Source: DASVBE01 sp963770375 (GTDB taxonomy: Bacteria > Actinomycetota > Actinomycetes > Streptosporangiales > Streptosporangiaceae). From it: DNA of 64,000 nt. Below, in pieces: positions 28,701-35,607 of this stretch (positions within the stretch are counted from its first letter, which is position 1; each line of letters starts with the position of its first letter). A program made the position numbers and the translations under genes. The DNA lies in contig CAVYPM010000028.1 of the NCBI GenBank assembly GCA_963770375.1, positions 186,001-250,000 of the forward strand. Direction: 5' to 3'. The notes below the pieces were generated by a model. The model did no database searches. It had not been told where the DNA came from and saw nothing but the letters and a program-made list of their open reading frames with translations.

Positions 28701-30260
28701 GTCCTCCGGCACCCCGGCGGGCGGCCTGGTGTCCACCAGCCCGGCCAGGTACTGGCTGGCCTGGCGGGCCGCGGCGGAGCCGCGCTGGTGCGCTTCCTGC
28801 CAGCCGGCCAGCAGGTCCAGGTAGACCTGGTCGCCCTCGGTGCCGGTGATCGCGTCGTGGTGCGCCCCGAAGACCAGCTGCCGCCAGGCCTTGTCCAGCT
28901 CGGCGGCCGGGTAGCGGTCCCCGGCCAGCCAGGCCAGGGTGGCCAGCCGCTCGCCGTCTTCCACCGCGGCCTCGGCGGCCCGCTGGCCCTGCTTGGTGTC
29001 GATGTAGGAGACGTCCTTGCCCGGGTAGACCGGGTTCATGTCGCGGGTCTGCGGGCTGAGCCAGACGCCGCGGTCCGCCGCGTCGCGGCGGACCGCGGCG
29101 AAGAACTCCCTGGGCAGGGCGGTGACGAACCGGGGCCAGAGGTAGCGGGCGTTCCAGTCGCGGTGGATGGCCGTGGCCCAGCGGGACGGGATGACGTGAT
29201 CGGCGCCCACCGGCAGCAGCACGTTGGGCGTCGCGGCGACCGGGGCCAGCTGGCTGAACTCCTGGTAGGCGGCCTGCTCGGCGGCGGCGAGGTCGGGGGC
29301 GGCCTGGGTGGCCCAGCCCGCGCCGTAGTGGTTGGGCATGTAGGCGGTGAGCAGCCCGCGGCCGTCCGGCGACAGCCACTCGAACTCGCTGGCGAACTGC
29401 ATCCGGGTGTTGTCCCCGACACTGCGCCGCGGCCCCCACTGGTGGAACGGCCCGCGCGCCCAGGCCGAGCTGGTCAGCCCGGCCGCGGCCATCAGCCCCG
29501 GGTAGCCGGGGTCGAACCCGAACGCGTCCAGCATCCAGGCGGACTGCGGGTCCGCGCCGAGCACCTCCCGCTGGTAGGCCAGGCCGTAGACGGCGTTGCG
29601 GATCGTCGACTCGGCGGTGGTCAGGTTGGTGTTCGGCTCGTTGTAGCTGCCGCCGACGATCTCCACCCGGCCGCTGGCGATGAAGCCGAGCAGGTCCGCC
29701 CGGTCCTGCGGGTGGGCGTCGAAATGCGGCTTGAGGTAGTCGAGCTCGGCCAGCACGAACTTGTAGTCCGGGTCCCGGCGGGCCTCTTCCAGGTGCAGCC
29801 GGACCAGCTCGAACGCGGTCCTGGCGTCCGGCAGCCGGCCGTTCTCATCGGGCAGCAGCAGCCGGGACTCGGTGAACTGGCCCTGGGTGTTCCACCAGAC
29901 CGGGTCGTAGTGGAAGTGGCTGACCATCCACATCGTCCAGCCCGGCTCGGCGGCGGTGATCTCGCCGTCCAGGGTGGCCCGCCCGGCGCGGCCTTCCGCG
30001 ATCGCGGTGACCCGCAGCCGGGACCAGGGCCCGTGCGGGGCGGCCAGCTCGATGCCGACCTCGGCGGTCACCGCGCCGGCCGCTATCGCTAGCGGGCCGG
30101 CGGTGACCGTGGCCGGCTCGGGGGTGCGCACTCCAGGCCCGGACACCGTGACCACGACCGGTCCCGGGCCCGGTTCCGCCACGGTGACCCTGATGACCTG
30201 CCGGGGCTGCGGTTCCGTCCCGGTGAACAGGTCAGTGGAGGCCAGGCCGGTGATCCGCAT
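25725..30260 (-). CDS. Glycoside hydrolase family 38 alpha-mannosidase
   Basis: This is a large 1511-residue enzyme. SHFHYDPVWW holds zinc ligands His117 and Asp119. WMLDAFGFD holds the nucleophile Asp245, which also binds zinc, and FGAHHDAITGTEGD carries the last zinc His. Residues 1-105 form an N-terminal beta domain, and long beta-sandwich domains follow the catalytic core. NEW3-like repeats near the C-terminus (GAGEIVVRLAS and similar) extend it beyond the usual 1000 residues. No signal peptide is visible, so it is probably cytoplasmic. It lies between a GntR regulator and a LuxR ATPase in one operon. Confidence 0.9.
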   Translation of the reverse strand: MRITGLASTDLFTGTEPQPRQVIRVTVAEPGPGPVVVTVSGPGVRTPEPATVTAGPLAIAAGAVTAEVGIELAAPHGPWSRLRVTAIAEGRAGRATLDGEITAAEPGWTMWMVSHFHYDPVWWNTQGQFTESRLLLPDENGRLPDARTAFELVRLHLEEARRDPDYKFVLAELDYLKPHFDAHPQDRADLLGFIASGRVEIVGGSYNEPNTNLTTAESTIRNAVYGLAYQREVLGADPQSAWMLDAFGFDPGYPGLMAAAGLTSSAWARGPFHQWGPRRSVGDNTRMQFASEFEWLSPDGRGLLTAYMPNHYGAGWATQAAPDLAAAEQAAYQEFSQLAPVAATPNVLLPVGADHVIPSRWATAIHRDWNARYLWPRFVTALPREFFAAVRRDAADRGVWLSPQTRDMNPVYPGKDVSYIDTKQGQRAAEAAVEDGERLATLAWLAGDRYPAAELDKAWRQLVFGAHHDAITGTEGDQVYLDLLAGWQEAHQRGSAAARQASQYLAGLVDTRPPAGVPEDGQAVVVFSTLSADRAAGLATVTLDFAAPGPPWITLSGDDGAAVPFLAEEPQRHPDGTLASLTLTFPARDVPALGYRTYWAAAAPLPPGGGNPAGWVPVPGTVIANEVLEAEADPAAGGTLRRVTDRRTGTEVLAGPGNELVLQEEYDYHPQWGEGPWLLSPKGPGTGTAAQPAGVRAERCPIGSRLVTGTSLADLRITKETILWDGSAQLCFRTHVDGSIGQDRLLRVRFPVRVPGALPVYQSALTAVGRPFGAADADVAEHWYTLDNPAHEWFGLSSAARVTVTGPGGGRHTTAIGVAEVVAPDDPGAVAGPLREFVAALAARGVTATTSQASGPRYGAIDLDSNLPDVRIVVGGPGQNAFAARVMASAGLAGAGPDVAARLAGEGPDWLWRRAGQARWLWLPAGQARQDAFAPGADLRGERDLPVLILAGSHLGAALRAAADGLAAAAEIEAAGPEAAGWPGLPSLAGYSAALLNRGTPSSLASPDGTLQIALMRSCSAWPCGVWIDGDKRTAPDGTSFAWQHWSHTFEYALAAGPGDWREAGFALAGQEYQRDLHAVATGRHGGPLPPRASLASAEPATAVLTALKPHGHPLAAGRDGTPDRAAGVTVRLRDVSGAGGPGTARFRLHPGLTAAAACGPAEEPGGPALPVRDGAVQASLPAAGTVTFTVQPQPWPAGNGPPGGRDVTRATACPAEPAQPVFTRYWLHGKGPAPAGGLPVAVHLSGGTDGGAAPGGAARLALAAPGQDGDGASTSAAGTIVLTVACGTEPAAGQIDLDVPAGLTAEPAGPLRYDLPALGHARWELRVGARPGAAGRYFLAAGLTGPDGLRVEDAALVTVGEPAAPRTSLPAEEYVPLFLADQQAATAELDVTADAASLALAPGGAGEIVVRLASGAASELRGEAQLVSPFGSWARAEPWTQGFALPPGGEQVLRYRLRVPAGARPGEETWAVVKVMYFGRIRYSPVISCRIADHVHGETIEALAPTSERP

Positions 30261-30286
30261 GGGCCCATCGTTGCACGGGCGGCATT

Positions 30287-31075
30287 TCAGACCGGGATGC
30301 GGTAGCGGAGCCGGTGGCCGTCCGCGGCCACCACGATGTCGGCGGTCTCCACCGCCCGGCCGCCGGCCAGGTGCGATCGCTCGACCAGCAGCACCGGCGC
30401 GCCCGGCGCCAGGCCGAGCACAGCGGCCTCGGCGCGCAGCGCGGGGCGTACCGAGATGTCCTCGGTGACCTGGTCCACGATGATGCCGATGGCCTTCATC
30501 CGCTCGATGACCCCGCGGCCGGCCAGCGGCCCTTCCTCCGGCACCGCGACCGGGGTGCCCGCGGTCAGCGACACCGGTTCCCAGGACAGGGCCAGCTGGA
30601 CCGCGGTCCCGCCCGCGCAGAGAACGTACCGGGTCCGCATGGTCAGGCTGCCCGCCCGCAGGCCGAGCCGCCGGGCCACGGCCGGCGGCGGGGGAACCCG
30701 GCCGGCCTCGTGCTCACGGACCGGCCGCGGTCCCGCCTCATCCCCGGCTGGACCCGTGCCCGCCGGACCCGTGCCCGCCGGGACCGGCCCGGCCAGGCCG
30801 AACGGCGAGCCCGGATGGCCCAGCCGTCCGTGCTCCAGGTACCGGGTCACCGGCGCGTGCCGGACGTAGGAGCCCGAGCCGGGCCGGGCCTCGATCAGCC
30901 CCTCCGCGGCGAGCACCGCCAGGGCGTGCTTGGCCGCGGTCTCGCCCACGCCGTACCGGGCGATGATCGCGTTGCGGGAGGGGACCCGGGCGCCCGGTTC
31001 CAGCAGGCCAGAGCTGATCCGGTGGCGCAGGTCATCGAGGACCCGGAGATACACCGGGTCGGTAGACGTGCCCAT
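30287..31075 (-). CDS. GntR-family regulator with UTRA ligand domain
   Basis: The N-terminal winged helix (YLRVLDDLRHRISSGLLEPG and NAIIARYGVGETAAKHAL) is of the HutC/GntR type. The C-terminal UTRA-like domain contains ISVRPALRAEAAVLGLAPG and PVLLVERSHL. UTRA domains bind sugars or other small metabolites and release DNA. A Pro/Gly/Thr linker with GPAGTGPAG repeats joins the halves. It begins at ATG 31075 (31084 also possible) and ends 26 bp before the alpha-mannosidase start. It is therefore the likely local repressor of the mannosidase-LuxR operon. Confidence 0.88.
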   Translation of the reverse strand: MGTSTDPVYLRVLDDLRHRISSGLLEPGARVPSRNAIIARYGVGETAAKHALAVLAAEGLIEARPGSGSYVRHAPVTRYLEHGRLGHPGSPFGLAGPVPAGTGPAGTGPAGDEAGPRPVREHEAGRVPPPPAVARRLGLRAGSLTMRTRYVLCAGGTAVQLALSWEPVSLTAGTPVAVPEEGPLAGRGVIERMKAIGIIVDQVTEDISVRPALRAEAAVLGLAPGAPVLLVERSHLAGGRAVETADIVVAADGHRLRYRIPV

Positions 31076-31135
31076 CGGAAGCATTGTCCCCAAACGGCGG
31101 CGTGATCGTGACCCAAGCGCGATTTTGGGAGGGAG

Positions 31136-31179
31136 CTGTGCTAACTGTGCTGCTGGCGGGCGGGCGGGCCGCCGGATTG
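31136..31179 (+). repeat. Possible degenerate fragment of the intergenic repeat
   Basis: The stretch contains TGTGCTAACTGTGCTGCTGG and then GGCGGGCGGGCCGCC, which recalls the head of the repeat family (GTGCTTGCTGG...GGGAGGCCGC). The right part of the element is absent. It ends at the TAG stop of the minus-strand VOC gene, the position seen for other copies. The similarity is short and may be chance. Confidence 0.35.
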
Positions 31180-31554
31180 CTAATCGCTGCCTTCCTCCAG
31201 GAGGAGGTGGTAGCCGTTGGGGGTGCGCGCGTGCAGTACCCGGTACTGCCAGTCCGCGCTGGGGGCCATCAGCTGCTCGCTGTAGGGCACCCCGGCCTCG
31301 GTCAGGCGGCGCCGGGCGGCGGCGATGTCGCCCACTCCGAACTGCCAGGTCAGCACGTGATCCGGGCTGTCGGTGCGGAAACCTGGCTTGCGCTCGATGC
31401 CGAACTCGACCGGACCGTGGCCGAGCGCCAGGAACTGCGGGTACTCCGGCCCCTCGTAAGTGACCTGGAAACCGAGCCGCAGGTAGAAGTCGCGCTCGGC
31501 CTCGAGGTCGCTCACAAACAATATGGGGATGATCCGGTTGAACAATGCCGCCAT
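31180..31554 (-). CDS. VOC (glyoxalase/bleomycin resistance fold) protein
   Basis: This 124-residue single-domain protein has the pattern IIPILFVSDLEAERDFYLRLG, EFGIERKPGF, HVLTWQFGVGDIAAARRRL and TPNGYHLLLEEG, typical of the VOC superfamily. The metal-binding His/Glu set is only partly clear. The substrate is unknown. It lies between the GntR gene and the amidohydrolase. Its start is 123 bp from the divergent amidohydrolase start, so a shared promoter region is likely. Confidence 0.85.
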   Translation of the reverse strand: MAALFNRIIPILFVSDLEAERDFYLRLGFQVTYEGPEYPQFLALGHGPVEFGIERKPGFRTDSPDHVLTWQFGVGDIAAARRRLTEAGVPYSEQLMAPSADWQYRVLHARTPNGYHLLLEEGSD

Positions 31555-31677
31555 GGCGGCACATCGTACCGACCTGGCGGCTCAGATCGCGAGGTCACAG
31601 CGGTGCTGCCGGGCCGAGTTCACAGGCTCGTTATGGACGGTGATCACGGTGGCCCGGCGCCGGGTTACGCTGGCGCC

Positions 31678-32580
31678 ATGACCGGTCCTGGCGGCGCGGC
31701 CGCGATACGGGTAGCGGCCTGCCAGCTGAGCCTGGCGGTGGGCGAGGTAACGGCCAACCGGGCGGCGGCCAGGGACGCGGTGCACGCCGCGGCGGACGCC
31801 GGGGCGGCGGTCGTGGTGCTGCCCGAACTGACCCCGTCCGGGTACGTGTTCGAGTCGCCCGCCGAGGCCCGGTCGCTGGCCGAGCCGGCCGACGGCCCGA
31901 CCGTCACCGAGTGGCAGCGGCTGGCGGCCGGGCGCGGGCTGACCATCGTGGGCGGCTTCTGCGAGGCCGGTCCCGGCGGCGACCTGCTCAACAGCGCGGT
32001 GATCGTGGACGGCAGCGGGACCCGGGCCGTGTACCGCAAGGCGCACCTGTGGGACGCCGAGCAGGAGGTGTTCGCCCCCGGCCGGGCCGCCCCGCCGGTG
32101 GTGGGCACCCCGTGGGGACGGCTGGCCGTGATGGTCTGCTACGACCTGGAATTCCCCGAGTGGGTCAGGGCCGCCGCGCTGGCCGGGGCCGACCTGCTGG
32201 CCGCGCCGACGAACTGGCCCGCCGAGCCGGTGCCGCCCGGCGAGCGGCCGGTGATGGTGGTCAACGTGCAGGCCGCGGCGGCGGTCAACCGGATCTTCAT
32301 CGCCGCGGCGGACCGCTGCGGCACCGAGCGCGGGGTGGCCTGGGTGGGCGGCTCGGTCATCGCGGGCCCGGACGGCTACCCGCTGGCCGGGCCGGTCGCC
32401 GCGGACCAGCCGCGGATCCTGACCGCCGACTGCGACCTGTCCCGGGCCCGGGACAAGGCCAACAGCCCGCGCAACAACGTGCACGCGGACCGCCGTACCG
32501 AACTGTACGGCCCGGTGCTTTCCGGCTCAGTGCTTTCCAGCCCGCAGCCTGGCGAGGTTACTTCCGCCGCGCCAGCGTGA
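31678..32580 (+). CDS. Carbon-nitrogen hydrolase (nitrilase superfamily)
   Basis: This is a 300-residue enzyme with the Glu-Lys-Cys triad: Glu50 in VVLPELTPSGY, Lys121 in YRKAHLWD and Cys154 in MVCYDLEFPEW. The length and the third motif fit amidase branches rather than true nitrilases. It probably hydrolyses a small amide. ATG 31678 is chosen by family alignment. Its end overlaps the convergent methyltransferase gene by 23 bp. A nitrile hydratase-type cluster lies 1.6 kb away; together they could convert a nitrile to an acid, but this is only inference. Confidence 0.9.
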   Translation: MTGPGGAAAIRVAACQLSLAVGEVTANRAAARDAVHAAADAGAAVVVLPELTPSGYVFESPAEARSLAEPADGPTVTEWQRLAAGRGLTIVGGFCEAGPGGDLLNSAVIVDGSGTRAVYRKAHLWDAEQEVFAPGRAAPPVVGTPWGRLAVMVCYDLEFPEWVRAAALAGADLLAAPTNWPAEPVPPGERPVMVVNVQAAAAVNRIFIAAADRCGTERGVAWVGGSVIAGPDGYPLAGPVAADQPRILTADCDLSRARDKANSPRNNVHADRRTELYGPVLSGSVLSSPQPGEVTSAAPA

Positions 32581-33211
32581 GCCCGTCGCCGACCGGCAGC
32601 ATGACCTGCTCGACCCGGTCGTCGGCGGCCACGTGGTCGTTGAACGCCGCGACCAGCCGGGCAGTCTCGTTCTCCGGGCGGACCACCTCGCCGTCCCACA
32701 GCGTGTTGTCGGCCAGGATCAGGCCGCCGGGCCGGGTGCGCGGGACGATCTCCTCCCAGTAGCCGACGTACTCGGGCTTGTGCGCGTCGATGAAGGCCAG
32801 GTCAATGTCCGGCCCGGGCGGCAGCGCCCGCAGCGTGTCCAGGGCCGGCCCCAGCCGCAGCTCGATCCGGTCCGCCAGGCCAGCGTCCTGCCAGTACCGG
32901 CGGGCCACGCTGGTCCATTCCTCGCTGATGTCGCAGCAGATCAGCCGTCCGCCCGGGGCCAGCCCGCGGGCCAGGCAGATGGCCGAGTAGCCGGTGAACG
33001 TGCCGACCTCCACGGCCAGGCGCGGCGCCACGGTCGCGGCCAGCAGGGTCAGCAGCGTGCCCTGGTCCGCGCCGATCTGCATGACGGCCGCCGCGGCAAA
33101 CTGCCCGGCGGTCTCCGCCGCCAGCCGGGCCAGCACCGGGTCCTCGGGACTGCTGTGCGCCAGTACGTAATCGTGCAGGTCATCGGTGAGCGGCAGCGGG
33201 CGTCGAGTCAC
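32558..33211 (-). CDS. Class I SAM-dependent O-methyltransferase (catechol OMT-like)
   Basis: The 217-residue protein has the family core: GTLLTLLAATVAPRLAVEVG, TFTGYSAICLARGL, DIDLAFIDAHKPEYVGYWEE and RPGGLILADNTLWDG. The Asp residues in these blocks bind a divalent metal and the SAM site lies around EVGTFTGYS. Homologues methylate catechol-type hydroxyls. GTG 33211 gives the family start; upstream in-frame codons are low complexity. It is divergent from lgt with repeat fragment G in between. Confidence 0.9.
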   Translation of the reverse strand: MTRRPLPLTDDLHDYVLAHSSPEDPVLARLAAETAGQFAAAAVMQIGADQGTLLTLLAATVAPRLAVEVGTFTGYSAICLARGLAPGGRLICCDISEEWTSVARRYWQDAGLADRIELRLGPALDTLRALPPGPDIDLAFIDAHKPEYVGYWEEIVPRTRPGGLILADNTLWDGEVVRPENETARLVAAFNDHVAADDRVEQVMLPVGDGLTLARRK

Positions 33212-33226
33212 CGTGACACCGTAACA

Positions 33227-33330
33227 GTGCTGCTGGCGAGCTCCGGCGCCGCTGCGAGCGCGGCCCTCCGCTCGCTGGCGGCTCCGCGCGCTGCGGCCGG
33301 CAGGCTGCGCCGGCTGGTCGCTGCGCGGGT
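33227..33330 (+). repeat. Diverged repeat fragment, copy G
   Basis: The start AACAGTGCTGCTGGCGAGCT nearly matches the head of copy C (AACAGTGTTTGCTGGCGAGCT). After about 35 bp the similarity weakens to a GC-rich segment with CGCTCGCTGGCGGC. The perfect 13-bp arms of the family are absent. It sits in the gap between the O-methyltransferase and lgt starts. Confidence 0.5.
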
Positions 33331-33344
33331 CTACGCTCGGGGGC

Positions 33345-34277
33345 ATGGCCCTGCACATCCCGAGCCCGCCGGTGAACGGCTTCCATATCGGCGCGGCGTT
33401 CATTCACTTCTACGGCCTGATGTACGTGATCGGGATCGCCCTGGCCGTCATCATCACCCGGCGGCGCTGGGAGGCACGCGGCGGCAACCCGGCGCTGGTC
33501 GCCGACGTGGCCACCTGGGCGGTGCCCGCCGGCATCATCGGCGCACGGATCTACTTCGACCTGACCACCCCGGCGGACATCCCGCACCACTGGTGGGGCG
33601 TGTTCGCGGTGTGGTCGGGCGGTCTTGGCGTGTGGGGCGGCATCGCCGCGGGTGCGCTGGCGGGGGCCTGGCGGGTGCGCCGGGCCGGGGCCAGCGTGCC
33701 GCTGTTCATGGACGCGATCGCGCCCGCCCTGCTGGTCGCCCAGGCCGTCGGCCGCCTGGGCAACTACTTCAACCAGGAGCTGTTCGGCAAGCCCACCAGC
33801 CTGCCGTGGGGACTCCAGATCGACCCGCAGTTCCGGCCGCCGGGTTACGAAGGGTTCACCACCTTCCAGCCGACGTTCCTGTACGAGATGCTGTTCGACC
33901 TGGCCCTGGCCGGCCTGCTGGTCTGGCTCGGCCGCCGCGGGACGATCCGCCCGCCGGGGCTGTTCGCGCTGTACGTGACCGGGTACTCGGCCTTCCGGAT
34001 CTTCGAGGAGAGCCTGCGGATCGACTCTTCCCAGCACTTCCTCGGCCTGCGGCTGAACTTCTTCATCGCCACATTGCTCACGGTGGCCGGCGCCACCTGG
34101 TTCGTCCTGAGCCAGCGCCGGCAGCCGGATCAGGCCCCGCCGGCCGACCCGGCGGAACCCGAGCCCGCCAGCCCGGAACTCGACAGCCCGGAACTGGCCA
34201 GTTCAGACCACGGCAGTTCCGATAAGGCCGTTTCTGGTGACCAGGGCGGCCAGGCCGGCCTCGGGCAGACCGTCTGA
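33345..34277 (+). CDS. lgt: Prolipoprotein diacylglyceryl transferase
   Basis: This is an integral membrane enzyme that transfers diacylglycerol from phosphatidylglycerol to the lipobox Cys of prolipoproteins. The Lgt signature GRLGNYFNQELFG is intact, as are IHFYGLMYVIGI near the N-terminus and EESLRIDSSQHFLGLRLN near the C-terminus. Seven hydrophobic segments are evident. The last 45 residues are an acidic, Ser/Pro-rich tail typical of actinobacterial Lgt. The final 75 bp overlap the convergent nitrile hydratase-type alpha gene. Confidence 0.95.
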   Translation: MALHIPSPPVNGFHIGAAFIHFYGLMYVIGIALAVIITRRRWEARGGNPALVADVATWAVPAGIIGARIYFDLTTPADIPHHWWGVFAVWSGGLGVWGGIAAGALAGAWRVRRAGASVPLFMDAIAPALLVAQAVGRLGNYFNQELFGKPTSLPWGLQIDPQFRPPGYEGFTTFQPTFLYEMLFDLALAGLLVWLGRRGTIRPPGLFALYVTGYSAFRIFEESLRIDSSQHFLGLRLNFFIATLLTVAGATWFVLSQRRQPDQAPPADPAEPEPASPELDSPELASSDHGSSDKAVSGDQGGQAGLGQTV

Positions 34278-34838
34278 ACCGGCCGGCCGGGCCGGCACGA
34301 CCAGGTAGCGGGCCTCCGCAGTGGAGTCCCAGACCGTGATCTGGGTGCTGTCCGGCAGCTCCACGCCGAACTCGGCCAGCACCGCACGCGGCTCGCGGAC
34401 GGCCCGGGCCCGGTACGCGAAGCTCTTGTACCAGCCGGGGGAGGGGCCGAGCAGGTTCGTCGGGTAGCACGAGCACAGCGTGCAGACGATCAGGTTGTGC
34501 ACGTCCGCGGTATTCGCTACCGCCTTCAGCAGATACCCCTCGGCCTCCAGCCCCAGCTCGCCGGCCGCCGCGTTCCCGTCGGCCAGCAGCCGGTCACGGA
34601 AGCCAGGGTCGGCCCAGGCGCGGGCGACGATGGCAGCGCCGTGCGCGGGCGACCCGGACCAGCCCTCGAGCAGGATCGCCTCCAGCTCGGCCTCGGTGAT
34701 CTGCCCGGCCGCGACCAGCTGCGCCTCCAGCTCGCGGACCCGCGCGGCGATGTTCGCGTCGTGGTGGCCGCCGTCGCCGCCCCCGTGGTCGTGCCCGTGC
34801 TCGTGCCCGTGCTCGTGACCGCTGTGGTCACCGCTCAC
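34203..34838 (-). CDS. Nitrile hydratase/thiocyanate hydrolase-type catalytic (alpha) subunit with His-rich N-terminus
   Basis: This 211-residue subunit carries the metal site VCTLCSCYP. Cys119, Cys122, Ser123 and Cys124 form the claw, and Thr between the first two Cys indicates the cobalt type. WYKSFAYRARAVREPRAVL is a further family block. The first 26 residues hold nine His in a His-Glu/Gly/Asp pattern, which suggests metal gathering or self-loading. It is the last of three overlapping genes, with the beta-like protein split in two upstream. That layout resembles thiocyanate hydrolase and the three-subunit toyocamycin nitrile hydratase. The substrate is unknown. No separate activator gene is in view. 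Confidence 0.88.
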   Translation of the reverse strand: MSGDHSGHEHGHEHGHDHGGGDGGHHDANIAARVRELEAQLVAAGQITEAELEAILLEGWSGSPAHGAAIVARAWADPGFRDRLLADGNAAAGELGLEAEGYLLKAVANTADVHNLIVCTLCSCYPTNLLGPSPGWYKSFAYRARAVREPRAVLAEFGVELPDSTQITVWDSTAEARYLVVPARPAGSDGLPEAGLAALVTRNGLIGTAVV

Positions 34839-35103
34839 CCGCTGCCTCCTCCAGGTAGGACTCCCACAGCTCGACGATCACGTCGTGGCCGCCGTGCCCC
34901 CACAGGTCGGCGGCGCGGAACCGGACCGCGTACACCGGCTCGGTCACCAGCGTGCCGCGCACCGCCGCGTCCGGCAGCTTCCAGTCACCGTGCAGGCCAA
35001 CGATCTCACCGCAGTGCCCCCGGACGTACCTGGGCACCCGGGTGTGCCCGTCCGGGTCACCGAGCCGGGCCCGGACCTCGCTGCCGACCGTGAACCTAGC
35101 CAC
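34828..35103 (-). CDS. Nitrile hydratase beta C-terminal-type subunit
   Basis: This 91-residue protein matches the SH3-like C-terminal half of nitrile hydratase beta. FTVGSEVRARLGDPDGHTR and VPRYVRGHCGEIVGLHG are followed by EPVYAVRFRAADLWG. It begins 8 bp inside the end of the N-terminal half gene and ends 11 bp inside the alpha gene, so all three are translationally coupled. In classical nitrile hydratases these halves are one chain. Here they are separate, as in thiocyanate hydrolase and ToyJKL. Confidence 0.87.
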   Translation of the reverse strand: MARFTVGSEVRARLGDPDGHTRVPRYVRGHCGEIVGLHGDWKLPDAAVRGTLVTEPVYAVRFRAADLWGHGGHDVIVELWESYLEEAAGER

Positions 35104-35353
35104 CGGCGCCGTCCAGCAGCCCCTTCTCGCGCACCAGGATCTCCAGGGCCGCGAACCAGCGCTCGAAGTAGGAGAGCGACAGGTACTCGGCCGGCGGAAT
35201 GCGCTCGATCGCGTCCCTGAACTCGTCCCCGCCGAACAGGCCGCGGTCCATCAGCGCGTAGGTCAGCGCGCGCACATGCGCTTCCCAGTCAGCCCCGGCC
35301 GGCGGCTCGGCGCCGGGGGCAGGAAGCGCCCCGAACCCGGTCTGGCCGCCCAT
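35096..35353 (-). CDS. Nitrile hydratase beta N-terminal-type subunit
   Basis: This 85-residue protein corresponds to the helical N-terminal part of nitrile hydratase beta. It shows WEAHVRALTYALMDRGLFGG, DEFRDAIERIPPAEYLSLSYFERW split by family spacing, and ALEILVREKGLL. The start MGGQTGFG resembles the beta-chain start MDGxxDLGG. It is the first gene of the three-gene unit. The region upstream holds repeat copy C and the divergent MFS gene. Confidence 0.85.
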   Translation of the reverse strand: MGGQTGFGALPAPGAEPPAGADWEAHVRALTYALMDRGLFGGDEFRDAIERIPPAEYLSLSYFERWFAALEILVREKGLLDGAGG

Positions 35354-35386
35354 GTCATGAACCCTGCTCACACGATCAAGGTAACA

Positions 35387-35562
35387 GTGTTTGCTGGCGA
35401 GCTCCGGGCCGCTGTGCTCGCTGGCTCGCGGGAGGCCGCTATGCGCGCTGCCTTCCCGGCGAGCGCTTCTCAGCGCACCTACGGAGCGCCGATCGCTCGC
35501 CGGGAAAACAGCGCCGCGGCCGTCCGCGAGCTGGCCGGCTCCGCCGGCGGCTCGCTGGCCGG
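35387..35562 (+). repeat. Palindromic intergenic repeat, copy C
   Basis: This copy has a doubled head: GTGTTTGCTGGCGAGCTCCG first, then GTGCTCGCTGGCTCGCGGGA. The perfect 13-bp arms TTCCCGGCGAGCG and CGCTCGCCGGGAA and the right outer part follow, with a different loop. It is the only full copy placed between two divergent genes (nitrile hydratase-type unit and MFS) rather than after a stop codon. Confidence 0.83.
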
Positions 35563-35607
35563 TAATTGGCTGGATCAGGCAGGCCGCAGCGGGCACGATG
35601 AGGCGCT

